Shown one piece after another: positions 1 to 6,052 of a stretch of DNA of 41,584 nt. The notes under the pieces were generated by a model. The model was not told the DNA's origin, searched no databases, and worked only from the letters and a program-made list of their open reading frames with translations. Made by a program: the position numbers and the translations under genes. The DNA is from an uncultured Erysipelotrichaceae bacterium (GTDB lineage: Bacteria; Bacillota_I; Bacilli_A; Erysipelotrichales; Erysipelotrichaceae). Within the stretch, counting starts at the first letter, position 1, and the number at the start of each line of letters is the position of its first letter. The DNA is taken from assembly GCA_900315065.1 (NCBI GenBank), contig OMXQ01000010.1:1-41584 (forward strand). Direction: 5' to 3'.

Positions 1-30
1 CTCATAACAGTAATCATGTTGTCTGAATGT

Positions 31-55
31 AAAAATGGCACCCGCAGGGGCGCCA
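31..55 (-). terminator. Rho-independent terminator after the S1-domain gene
   Basis: Read on the minus strand, TGGCGCCC and GGGTGCCA form an 8-bp stem (one G-U pair) around a CTGC loop, followed by five T. It lies about 50 nt past the stop codon of the S1-domain gene. Confidence 0.8.
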
Positions 56-105
56 GAAATCTGTCAGACTTCTGTTCTCCTTACGGGTACCACTTTAAAG
101 CCTTT

Positions 106-477
106 TTATTTCAGAATTTCTTTTTCTGCTTCGGCAATCCACTGATCCATATGCGAAGCAATTGACTGAAAGCCGATCTTCATGCTTGGCAGGGATGCCT
201 TCTGATGAATATTGTTTTTTCTTCTGTTTCTGACTCTGCTTTTCTGCAATGCCTTCAGGGAAAGACGCGCCTGGTTCATCTTGGGATCAAAGTCGATGAT
301 CTTGACTTTCACCGTATCTCCAACCCTGACATAATTTTCAATATCTCTGACAAAACCATCAGAAATTTCACTGATATGAATCAGGCCTGATGTCTTTTTA
401 TCCAGAGCGACAAAAGCACCGTACGGCTGGATTCCTGTGATTTTTCCTTCTACTACCTGTCCTGTCTGATAAGTCAT
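106..477 (-). CDS. S1-domain RNA-binding protein, CvfD/YugI (general stress protein 13) type
   Basis: A 123-aa cytoplasmic protein with one N-terminal S1 (OB-fold) domain at about residues 4-75. Visible S1 signatures are GQVVEGKITGIQPYGAFVAL, GLIHISEIS and VGDTVKVKIIDFD. A basic linker (SRVRNRRKNN) and a short C-terminal helix ending EAEKEILK follow. Family knowledge: stand-alone S1 proteins of this size (YugI, CvfD) bind RNA or ribosomes and act as post-transcriptional regulators; no target can be read here. I chose the start at the ATG before TYQTGQ because a GGAG lies about 11 nt upstream and the S1 fold begins there; an in-frame ATG at 510 would add 11 poorly conserved residues. It is divergent from the DUF212 gene and ends in its own terminator. 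Confidence 0.85.
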   Translation of the reverse strand: MTYQTGQVVEGKITGIQPYGAFVALDKKTSGLIHISEISDGFVRDIENYVRVGDTVKVKIIDFDPKMNQARLSLKALQKSRVRNRRKNNIHQKASLPSMKIGFQSIASHMDQWIAEAEKEILK

Positions 478-498
478 GATCCGAAAATCTCCGGAACA

Positions 499-534
499 AG
501 TATACCACACCAGGCTTGCGGCAGGTGTTATACT
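499..534. promoter_or_regulatory. Back-to-back extended -10 promoters between the S1 and DUF212 genes
   Basis: On the plus strand TG-T-TATACT (526-534) is an extended -10 box leading to the gene at 555. On the minus strand TG-G-TATACT (499-507) is a mirror extended -10 box leading to the S1 gene. Neither has a convincing -35 box. The two would share about 35 bp and may compete for polymerase. Confidence 0.45.
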
Positions 535-554
535 TTAAAGAAAGAGGATATTCT

Positions 555-1010
555 ATGCGAACGATGTATATTTTCTGGTCTGCTCTGCTGTCAGCTTTGC
601 TGGCACAGTTTCTGAAACCTGTTATTTCTTTTCTTTTTATCAGTCACAAATGGGACTGGAGCCTGGCCCATGCGGCCGGCGGTTTTCCTTCTTCCCATTC
701 CGCAATGGTTGCAGCCTTGTCCTTGTCCGTCGGACTGCAGGAAAAATTTTCTTCTCCTTTGTTTGCGGTAACCCTGACTGTTGCCTGCATCGTTGTCTAT
801 GATGCTGCCAACGTGAGGTATTATTGTGGACAAAATGCGAAAGTTACGCAACAATTAGTCAAGGATCTCAAGCAAAAGGACCCGCAGACCTTCAACAATC
901 CGATCTATGATACCAAGCTCAAAAATGTGCTCGGCCACAGATGGAGTGAAGTTTTCGGGGGCATCTGCCTCGGCGGCCTGATTGCTCTGATCTTCCATAT
1001 CTGTTTATAA
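555..1010 (+). CDS. DUF212 (divergent PAP2 family) integral membrane protein
   Basis: A 151-aa membrane protein with about four hydrophobic segments. Three DUF212 signatures are visible: GGFPSSHSAM (PAP2-like phosphatase motif), VYDAANVRYYCGQNA, and LGHRWSEVFGGICLGG near the C terminus. The PSSH and GH motifs are those used by acid phosphatase/PAP2 enzymes, suggesting lipid- or undecaprenyl-phosphate chemistry at the membrane, but the family (YuiD-like) has no settled substrate. The start at 555 follows an AAAGAGG ribosome-binding site with 7-nt spacing; an upstream in-frame ATG would overlap the promoter. The NifU-like gene begins 20 bp downstream, probably in the same transcript. Confidence 0.85.
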   Translation: MRTMYIFWSALLSALLAQFLKPVISFLFISHKWDWSLAHAAGGFPSSHSAMVAALSLSVGLQEKFSSPLFAVTLTVACIVVYDAANVRYYCGQNAKVTQQLVKDLKQKDPQTFNNPIYDTKLKNVLGHRWSEVFGGICLGGLIALIFHICL

Positions 1011-1030
1011 AGAAAGAGGAACATTGATTC

Positions 1031-1429
1031 ATGACAAGAGAAGAAGAAGAAAAAAAGATTAACGAAGAAGTTGAACAGACTCTGCGTGATCATGATATGC
1101 CGGCTCCAAAGACACCGGAAGTTGATCCTGAAACAAAGGCAGCGATGCAGAATGCAGAAGGAACGCCGGAAAGACAGGACCTGCTTGACCGCATCCAGCA
1201 CACCCTGAACAAGGTTCGTCCTTACATTCAGGCTGACGGCGGTGATGTCCAGCTCATCGATTACAAAGATGGTGTTGTTACAGTATCTATGCTTGGTGCA
1301 TGCGCAGGCTGCATGGCTATTGATGCAACATTGACAGACGGCATTGAAGCCATTCTGATCGATGAAGTACCGGAAGTCAGAAAGGTACAGATGCTGCAGT
1401 CCAACCCATGGGGCTATTCACAAATGTAA
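1031..1429 (+). CDS. NifU-like C-terminal domain Fe-S cluster scaffold protein
   Basis: A 132-aa protein. The first ~50 residues are highly charged and probably disordered (a run of Glu/Lys after the start). Residues ~54-126 form a NifU C-terminal (Nfu) domain: LNKVRPYIQADGGDVQLIDY, then GACAGCMAID carrying the Cys-X-X-Cys that holds a bridging Fe-S cluster, then the closing beta strand VPEVRKVQML. Nfu proteins carry clusters to apo-proteins; candidate clients are not identifiable from context. The acidic N-terminal extension is longer than in minimal Nfu proteins. It lies 20 bp after the DUF212 gene and ends at a clear terminator. Confidence 0.9.
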   Translation: MTREEEEKKINEEVEQTLRDHDMPAPKTPEVDPETKAAMQNAEGTPERQDLLDRIQHTLNKVRPYIQADGGDVQLIDYKDGVVTVSMLGACAGCMAIDATLTDGIEAILIDEVPEVRKVQMLQSNPWGYSQM

Positions 1430-1430
1430 G

Positions 1431-1454
1431 AGATGCAGAAATGCATCTTTTTTT
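1431..1454 (+). terminator. Rho-independent terminator of the DUF212/NifU-like operon
   Basis: AGATGCA-GAAA-TGCATCT: a perfect 7-bp stem with a GNRA tetraloop followed by seven T, starting one base after the stop codon. Confidence 0.9.
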
Positions 1455-1465
1455 CTGCAAAATGT

Positions 1466-1510
1466 AAAAACGGCTGTGTATTTCCCGGCATTCCGGGTCT
1501 TGCACAGCCG
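1466..1510 (-). terminator. Rho-independent terminator of the tandem HTH operon
   Basis: CGGCTGTG and CACAGCCG pair, enclosing a second small stem (CCCGG/CCGGG); on the minus strand the structure is followed by TTTTT. It faces the preceding plus-strand terminator. Confidence 0.8.
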
Positions 1511-1528
1511 CTGTTTCTTCATTTTTAC

Positions 1529-2008
1529 TTAAACTATAATATGCTTGTATTTCGGCTCTTCATCCTGCAGAGCTTTCATTTCTGCTAACTTCTGATCCGT
1601 CAGAATCTGCAGCAGATATTTTCTTCTGATGTGATTCATATGGCCCGCACTTACATCAAATATACGGGATACATTTTCAGTTGAATTGCACTGAATGTAT
1701 GTCATCCACAATAAAGCTTTATATGCAGGTGAAGGGACCAGTTCGATCGTGTCGATAATCCATTTCATCCGCCGCTGATAATATGCCTTCCGGTTTTCCA
1801 GTTCTGTTTTCTTTTCAATCATTTCCGTCACAGGTCTTTCACGACGGGAAGGAGAAGAACCGACTTTTTCAAAAGAAGGAGAATGAACATTCTCCATCTT
1901 GATTTTCAACATCACCAATCTCTTGTCAATATCATCAATTTTGTCACGAAAATCCAGATAGCGGCGGCATTCCTGCCTGAACGCTACTATTTTTTCGTTA
2001 TCCGTCAT
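1529..2008 (-). CDS. DUF1492/ArpU/RinA-type sigma-like HTH protein (second of tandem pair)
   Basis: About 159 aa. The N-terminal half is helical and charged, with a linker KVGSSPSRRERPVTEMI and a coiled-coil-like stretch. The C-terminal half resembles sigma-70 region 4: YKALLWMTYIQ, then a helix-turn-helix around FDVSAGHMNHIRRKYLLQIL. This layout matches phage-type late regulators of the DUF1492/RinA/ArpU group (family knowledge), but no phage genes are nearby. The reading frame overlaps the upstream partner. Three in-frame ATGs exist (2026, 2017, 2008). I prefer 2008 because GGAG precedes it closely and the motif AFxxxCRxY then starts at residue 9, exactly as in the partner. The DNA target is unknown. 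Confidence 0.65.
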   Translation of the reverse strand: MTDNEKIVAFRQECRRYLDFRDKIDDIDKRLVMLKIKMENVHSPSFEKVGSSPSRRERPVTEMIEKKTELENRKAYYQRRMKWIIDTIELVPSPAYKALLWMTYIQCNSTENVSRIFDVSAGHMNHIRRKYLLQILTDQKLAEMKALQDEEPKYKHIIV

Positions 2009-2348
2009 TTTCTCCATGCTCGTCATACTCCAAACTCTGTCTCAGCCATTTATCGAGCGAGTACTGGACCTGACGTCTGGTAACACCGAAAGTCTTTGCT
2101 ACGTCAACCTGTGTTCTTTCCTCAACAAATAACATGTATACCATCAATCTGGCATTTGGTCCGCATTTATGGTCGATCATGTCCAAAGTCTTTTCGACAA
2201 AATCAACGTCCTCCTGTACATACTTATACAGCTGATAATACAACGGACTACTGTCTTTGGAAGCACGCAGTTTCAGAAGATTTTCCTTCTCATTCTGATA
2301 CGCGCGGCAGCTTGCCTTGAATGCATCTACAGTTTCCTTAAAATTCAT
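1998..2348 (-). CDS. DUF1492/ArpU/RinA-type sigma-like HTH protein (first of tandem pair)
   Basis: A 116-aa protein homologous by eye to its downstream neighbour. Both carry A-F-x3-C-R-x-Y at residues 9-17, a central helical part and a C-terminal sigma-region-4-like HTH, here RTQVDVAKTFGVTRRQVQYS followed by LDKWLRQSL. It lacks the neighbour's SPS-rich linker, so it is about 40 residues shorter. The start at 2348 is chosen for the GGGGGAC just upstream; the further ATG at 2363 has no ribosome-binding site. Overlap of the stop with the next gene's start implies translational coupling and perhaps a heteromeric regulator. A role in host rather than phage regulation is inference. Confidence 0.65.
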   Translation of the reverse strand: MNFKETVDAFKASCRAYQNEKENLLKLRASKDSSPLYYQLYKYVQEDVDFVEKTLDMIDHKCGPNARLMVYMLFVEERTQVDVAKTFGVTRRQVQYSLDKWLRQSLEYDEHGENDG

Positions 2349-2381
2349 ATGTCCCCCACACACATATCTGCTTCCGGCCTC

Positions 2382-2390
2382 ATTTTATCA
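2382..2390 (-). promoter_or_regulatory. Extended -10 promoter of the tandem HTH operon
   Basis: On the minus strand TG-A-TAAAAT lies about 35 nt upstream of the start at 2348. No good -35 box is visible. Confidence 0.45.
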
Positions 2391-2414
2391 TAAAAGCACA
2401 AAAAACTCTATACA

Positions 2415-2431
2415 ACACACTGACTTTGTGT
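2415..2431. repeat. Inverted repeat ACACA-N7-TGTGT between divergent promoters
   Basis: ACACA (2415-2419) and TGTGT (2427-2431) form an interrupted palindrome. A related palindrome, GTGT-TT-ACAC, lies at 2488-2497. Both sit between the tandem HTH genes and the FAD enzyme and are candidate operator sites. Confidence 0.35.
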
Positions 2432-2518
2432 ATTTCTTTGTCGATTATACATGATTCAAAATTGTAGCTCAAGTCCAATAATACGAGGTGTTTACACACT
2501 TTATATTCTTTGTCTTAA

Positions 2519-2527
2519 TGTTATAAT
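2519..2527 (+). promoter_or_regulatory. Extended -10 promoter of the FAD-dependent dehydrogenase
   Basis: TG-T-TATAAT is a perfect extended -10 box. Transcription would begin near 2534, giving a leader of about 13 nt that is just long enough to hold the GGAG site used by the start at 2547. Confidence 0.65.
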
Positions 2528-2546
2528 CATGCCGGAGAAAAAGTTT

Positions 2547-4106
2547 ATGATCAGAATTCACCAGATCCATGTACCAGTCACACAGACCCTTTCTGTTTCT
2601 CATATTGCGAAAAAAATCAAAGCTCGTCCTTCGGAAATTCATTCTTATGAAATCGAAAGAGAGTCTCTTGACGCAAGAGGCGATCACCTCCAGTACATCT
2701 ATACTGTTCTTGCCCAGGTAAGCAATGAACACCGCTATCTGAAGCTGAAAGATGTAACGGAAGGAACAAAGGAAACCTACCAGCTGCCGGAACAACTCAC
2801 TGTTTCCACAAGACCTTTAGTTGTCGGCTTCGGACCTGCAGGCATGTATGCAGCACTGATTCTTTCAGAATGCGGACTGCGTCCTCTCATCATTGAACGC
2901 GGCAAAAGCGTCGATGAGCGCACAAAGGATGTGGAGGCCTTCTTCTATCAGGGTCTTCTGAATCCGGAGTCCAATGTCCAATATGGAGAAGGCGGTGCCG
3001 GTACTTTCTCTGACGGCAAACTCACCACCCGCATGAAAAATATCCGCATCACCAAAGTATTTGAAGAATTCATTGAAGCAGGTGCCGATCCGGCCATCAT
3101 GTACCAGCACAGACCGCATCTTGGTACCGATCAGCTCCGCTTTATTGTGAAGAATATCCGCGAAAAAATCATCCGGCTGGGCGGCGAAATCCGCTTTGAA
3201 ACAAAACTGGAAAAGCTCATCATCAAAGACGGTGCAGTAACGGGAGCAGTTACTGACAAAGGCACAATTGAAACCGATACGGTTCTGCTCTGTGCAGGAC
3301 ATAGTGCAGCCGATACTTATACCAGCTTATTTGAACAAGGCATTGAAATTGTCCAGAAGGACTTTGCGGCAGGTGTCAGAGTCGAACACCCGCAGGCCAT
3401 GATTGATCAGAATACTTATGGAAAATACTACGGCCATCCTTCCCTTTCTCCTGCTTCCTATCAGCTGACTGCCAGGACAAGCGCAGGCAGAGGTGTCTAT
3501 TCTTTCTGTATGTGTCCGGGCGGCGTGGTTGTACCGGCCAGTACCATGGAAGAAACCCTGGCTGTCAACGGCATGTCCTATTCTGCACGTGACGGAAAAA
3601 ATGCCAACAGTGCCATTCTGGTTCAGATCCCGCGGACTGATTTTGACCATGGTCACCCTCTCGACGGCTTCCGTTTTCAGAAAGAACTGGAAAAGAAAGC
3701 ATACCGGGATGCTTACCAGGCACCGGCTATGAATATCCGGGACTTTGTCAATTTTCTTCCTGCCTCACAAGCAGTTATTGAAACCAGCTTTCCAAGAGGC
3801 ATCGTGATGGAAGACATGCATGCCCTCTTCAGTGATGCTGTAAATACTGCTTTGCGGGAAGGCTTCCTCAATTTTGACCGGAAGATTCCAGGCTTTGTGG
3901 ATCAGGGCATTATGGTGGGCATGGAATCCCGTTCTTCTTCGCCAATCCGGATTCCGCGCAATGAGGACGGCTGTTGTGAATCCTGCAAAGGTCTTTACCC
4001 GTGCGGAGAAGGTGCAGGCTATGCCGGCGGCATTGTCTCCAGCGCAGTGGACGGCATCCGCCAGGCAGAAAATGCAATCAGAAGCCTGCGCAATGAATTG
4101 AAATAA
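2547..4106 (+). CDS. FAD-dependent dehydrogenase / NAD(FAD)-utilizing protein, COG2509 type
   Basis: A 519-aa flavoprotein. Residues 1-85 form an N-terminal alpha/beta domain typical of the family. The Rossmann dinucleotide-binding motif VVGFGPAGM is at about residues 92-100, followed by an acidic strand-end (IIERG). Other visible family features are GEGGAGTFSDGKLTTR, GAGVRVEH-like FAAGVRVEHP, and a C-terminal FAD-contact segment LYPCGEGAGYAGGIVSSAVD preceded by CCESCKG. Family knowledge: conserved, uncharacterised oxidoreductases; the physiological substrate is not established. The start at 2547 is preferred because GGAG stands 9 nt upstream, whereas the upstream ATGs fall in or before the -10 box. 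It ends at a bidirectional terminator. Confidence 0.85.
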   Translation: MIRIHQIHVPVTQTLSVSHIAKKIKARPSEIHSYEIERESLDARGDHLQYIYTVLAQVSNEHRYLKLKDVTEGTKETYQLPEQLTVSTRPLVVGFGPAGMYAALILSECGLRPLIIERGKSVDERTKDVEAFFYQGLLNPESNVQYGEGGAGTFSDGKLTTRMKNIRITKVFEEFIEAGADPAIMYQHRPHLGTDQLRFIVKNIREKIIRLGGEIRFETKLEKLIIKDGAVTGAVTDKGTIETDTVLLCAGHSAADTYTSLFEQGIEIVQKDFAAGVRVEHPQAMIDQNTYGKYYGHPSLSPASYQLTARTSAGRGVYSFCMCPGGVVVPASTMEETLAVNGMSYSARDGKNANSAILVQIPRTDFDHGHPLDGFRFQKELEKKAYRDAYQAPAMNIRDFVNFLPASQAVIETSFPRGIVMEDMHALFSDAVNTALREGFLNFDRKIPGFVDQGIMVGMESRSSSPIRIPRNEDGCCESCKGLYPCGEGAGYAGGIVSSAVDGIRQAENAIRSLRNELK

Positions 4107-4115
4107 AACATTCTC

Positions 4116-4147
4116 CTCAAAAAAAGAAAGGAAGCCTTTCTTTTGAG
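4116..4147. terminator. Bidirectional terminator between convergent genes
   Basis: CTCAAAA...AGAAAGG and CCTTTCTTTTGAG pair around an AAG loop. T-runs flank it on both strands, so it can end both the FAD enzyme transcript and the convergent minus-strand transcript. Confidence 0.75.
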
Positions 4148-4164
4148 ACGCATTGAACAATTGA

Positions 4165-4551
4165 TCAACGTCCGAAAGCTGCTTCCTTTTTATTGTTATG
4201 ACTATGATGTGAATTGTGTCTTGTCCAGACCAGGTCGCCTTGTCCTTCATCAATCAGAATATCCTGCAGAAACGGATATAGTATTTTGTGGACATATTCC
4301 TTTTCTTCATACAGGACTTTGACCATGGCCGGATTCTGAACCCTTTTTCTGATCAGGACATATCTTTCCGGCGGCAGCTGGCTGCGGATTTCACGATTGT
4401 CCGTTTCCAGTTCGAAGTGATGACCAGACGGCGCAATTGTATAGTGTGCGGAAGCATCCTGCTTCATATCCTCTGCGAAAATTTCCTGAAGAATGTGCAG
4501 AAACCCCTCTTTTTCAGCACGGTAATCAAATATCAGAATGACGCTCTCCAT
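4165..4551 (-). CDS. Conserved hypothetical protein, 128 aa, His-rich tail
   Basis: I do not recognise this protein. It has no signal peptide or membrane segment. The N terminus (MESVILIFDY) reads as a beta strand and the middle alternates short strands and helices (ERYVLIRKRVQ, KEYVHKILYPFLQDILIDEG). The C-terminal tail is rich in His, Asn and Lys (RHNSHHSHNNKK), possibly metal-binding, possibly only disordered. A GGGGGA ribosome-binding site with about 9-nt spacing supports the start. It is 66 bp downstream of the PerM-type permease on the same strand with no obvious terminator between, so the two may be co-transcribed. Confidence 0.55.
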   Translation of the reverse strand: MESVILIFDYRAEKEGFLHILQEIFAEDMKQDASAHYTIAPSGHHFELETDNREIRSQLPPERYVLIRKRVQNPAMVKVLYEEKEYVHKILYPFLQDILIDEGQGDLVWTRHNSHHSHNNKKEAAFGR

Positions 4552-4617
4552 TATCGTATTCCCCCACTCTTCTGATTGTACTATTCTTTTATGTACTGGT
4601 CAGAATTTTCAATCGAA

Positions 4618-5772
4618 TCAGGAGATGTGAATATCTTTTTCTTTCAGTTTCTGGGAAATCTGTCTGCGGATCAGCGTATAGATGACAGAGAACAGCGGAA
4701 CCCCGATCACCATGCCGAAGACCCCGAACAAAGAACCGCCGACAATGATCGCAAACATAATCCATAAAGTAGGCAGACCCATGGAACCGCCGAGAATCTT
4801 CGGACCGATGATGTTGCCGTCAACCTGCTGCAGAATAATGATGAAAATCAGGAATTTCAAAGCAGCTAACGGATCGATCATTACGAGAATGATCAGACAC
4901 GGAATCGCCCCGATAAACGGGCCGAAGACCGGAATAATATTGGTAATGCCGACAATGACGGCAATCAATACCGGATACGGGATCTTCAAAAATGCGACGC
5001 AGATGTAGCAGAGAATGCCGATAATCAGAGAATCTATGATCTTGCCGAAGATGAAGTTATTGAATGCATCACGGCACAGACAAAGAACATAAATGAAGGA
5101 ATCGGCTGCTTTTCTTGGCAGCAGGGCGTAATTGATTTTCTTGAAAGTCCGCTTGAAACGTTCTTCATCATACAGAAGATAAACCATAATAATCAGACCG
5201 ATGAAAAAATTCACGATACCGGTGACGAAATTCATACCGGCATTCATGATCTTCTGCATACCGCCGCTGGCACCGGTAAGCCATTCTTTGGCTGTTGAAG
5301 CAACAGTTTCAATCAGGTTATTGACGTCTGTATTGAATTGGGAATTTTCATCGGCTGCGGAAGGCAGGGAATTGACAAAATCATGAAGATTATCGACGTA
5401 GCTGCTGAAATTATTTACGAAGGTGCCGATACTGGAAATCAGCTGCGGAATCAGAATTGAAAAGAAAGCAGCAATCAGCAGGACAACAAGAATCAGGGAA
5501 GCAGCAACCGCAACCCCTCTTTTTGCCTTTGGAGACCATTTTGTATTCTTCAGCCATCTGTATTCAACCAGTCTGCGGAAGGGCACTGCAAGAAAAGCCA
5601 GGCAGAAGCCGATCAGAAACGGCATCAGAGTTCTGACCAGACTGCTGATGCCATGTCCTATCAGACCCAGATGAGTCAGTAATACATAAAAAAGAACAAT
5701 GATACAGCCGGTGATTGCGTAAACCGCACACTTCTGTCTGTTTTCATCATTCATGAGATCTTTCCAATTCAT
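4618..5772 (-). CDS. AI-2E family / PerM-type membrane transporter
   Basis: A 384-aa polytopic membrane protein. An N-terminal pair of hydrophobic segments (VYAITGCIIVLFYVLL, LMPFLIGFCLAFLAVPFRRL) and a third segment (VAASLILVVLLIAAFF) are followed by an extracytoplasmic helical region (FVNNFSSYVDNLHDFVNSLP). A C-terminal cluster of about five helices contains GITNIIPVFGPFIGAIP and LQQVDGNIIGPKILGGSMGL, which are diagnostic for the AI-2E/UPF0118 family. Members include TqsA (autoinducer-2 export) and Na+/H+ antiporter-like proteins; the substrate here cannot be predicted. The start at 5772 follows GGGGGA with 6-nt spacing; the longer frame to 5802 lacks a site. It is divergent from metK. Confidence 0.9.
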   Translation of the reverse strand: MNWKDLMNDENRQKCAVYAITGCIIVLFYVLLTHLGLIGHGISSLVRTLMPFLIGFCLAFLAVPFRRLVEYRWLKNTKWSPKAKRGVAVAASLILVVLLIAAFFSILIPQLISSIGTFVNNFSSYVDNLHDFVNSLPSAADENSQFNTDVNNLIETVASTAKEWLTGASGGMQKIMNAGMNFVTGIVNFFIGLIIMVYLLYDEERFKRTFKKINYALLPRKAADSFIYVLCLCRDAFNNFIFGKIIDSLIIGILCYICVAFLKIPYPVLIAVIVGITNIIPVFGPFIGAIPCLIILVMIDPLAALKFLIFIIILQQVDGNIIGPKILGGSMGLPTLWIMFAIIVGGSLFGVFGMVIGVPLFSVIYTLIRRQISQKLKEKDIHIS

Positions 5773-5792
5773 AAATCGTCCCCCTTGCGCAA

Positions 5793-5801
5793 ATTTTAAC
5801 A
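5793..5801 (-). promoter_or_regulatory. Extended -10 promoter of the PerM-type gene
   Basis: Minus-strand TG-T-TAAAAT about 20 nt upstream of the start; the -35 region is weak. Confidence 0.4.
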
Positions 5802-5862
5802 TACTCTTATCAGGCCGTTCATGTAATTTTACACAATCAGACTTTTGTATACAGCACCTTTA

Positions 5863-5891
5863 TTGACTTAAATATAGGTGAATGCTTAAAT
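5863..5891 (+). promoter_or_regulatory. metK promoter
   Basis: TTGACT (5863-5868), 17-nt spacer, TTAAAT (5886-5891). The predicted start of transcription near 5898 coincides with the first base pair of the riboswitch P1 stem. Confidence 0.75.
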
Positions 5892-5897
5892 AGTAAC

Positions 5898-6015
5898 GTC
5901 TTTTATCAAGAATGAGTGAGAGAGTCAGCTCTGTGATCTCATACCAACCTGCTTCGTGCGTGGTGGTAAAGCTGACAACGATAAAGAAAGAGTCTAATTA
6001 TCTCTTTCTCTTGTT
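5898..6015 (+). promoter_or_regulatory. Probable SAM riboswitch (SAM-I/IV-like variant) in the metK leader
   Basis: A structured leader upstream of SAM synthetase. P1: TCTTTTATC (5899-5907) with GATAAAGA (5980-5987). P2: TGAGA (5917-5921) with TCTCA (5937-5941). P3: ACC-A-ACC plus TGC (5943-5952) with GCG-T-GGTGGT (5958-5967), loop TTCGT. A 7-bp pseudoknot joins the P2 loop GTCAGCT (5924-5930) with AGCTGAC (5970-5976). This P1-P2-P3-pseudoknot order, the ATCAAGA start and the CCAACC segment match the core of the SAM-I clan, but the P4 helix of classical SAM-I is absent. A following GAAAGAG/CTCTTTC hairpin (5986-6008) overlaps the 3' strand of P1 and has a weak T-tail, so it could be the terminator or could mask translation. 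The class assignment is inference. Confidence 0.65.
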
Positions 6016-6052
6016 TCGTTAAAAAAGACCAGAAAAGAAAGGGAATTTTTTT

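Noticed and set aside
31-105. T-box-like core GTGGTACC (minus strand) followed by the terminator after the S1-domain gene
   Set aside because: A real T-box needs about 150 nt of Stem I and specifier loop upstream, but that space is coding sequence of the S1 gene. The downstream gene is outside the window. It may be chance or a vestige.
1529-2348. Prophage or integrated-element remnant around the tandem HTH genes
   Set aside because: No integrase, structural gene, attachment repeat or change of flanking gene order is visible; only the two regulators look phage-like.
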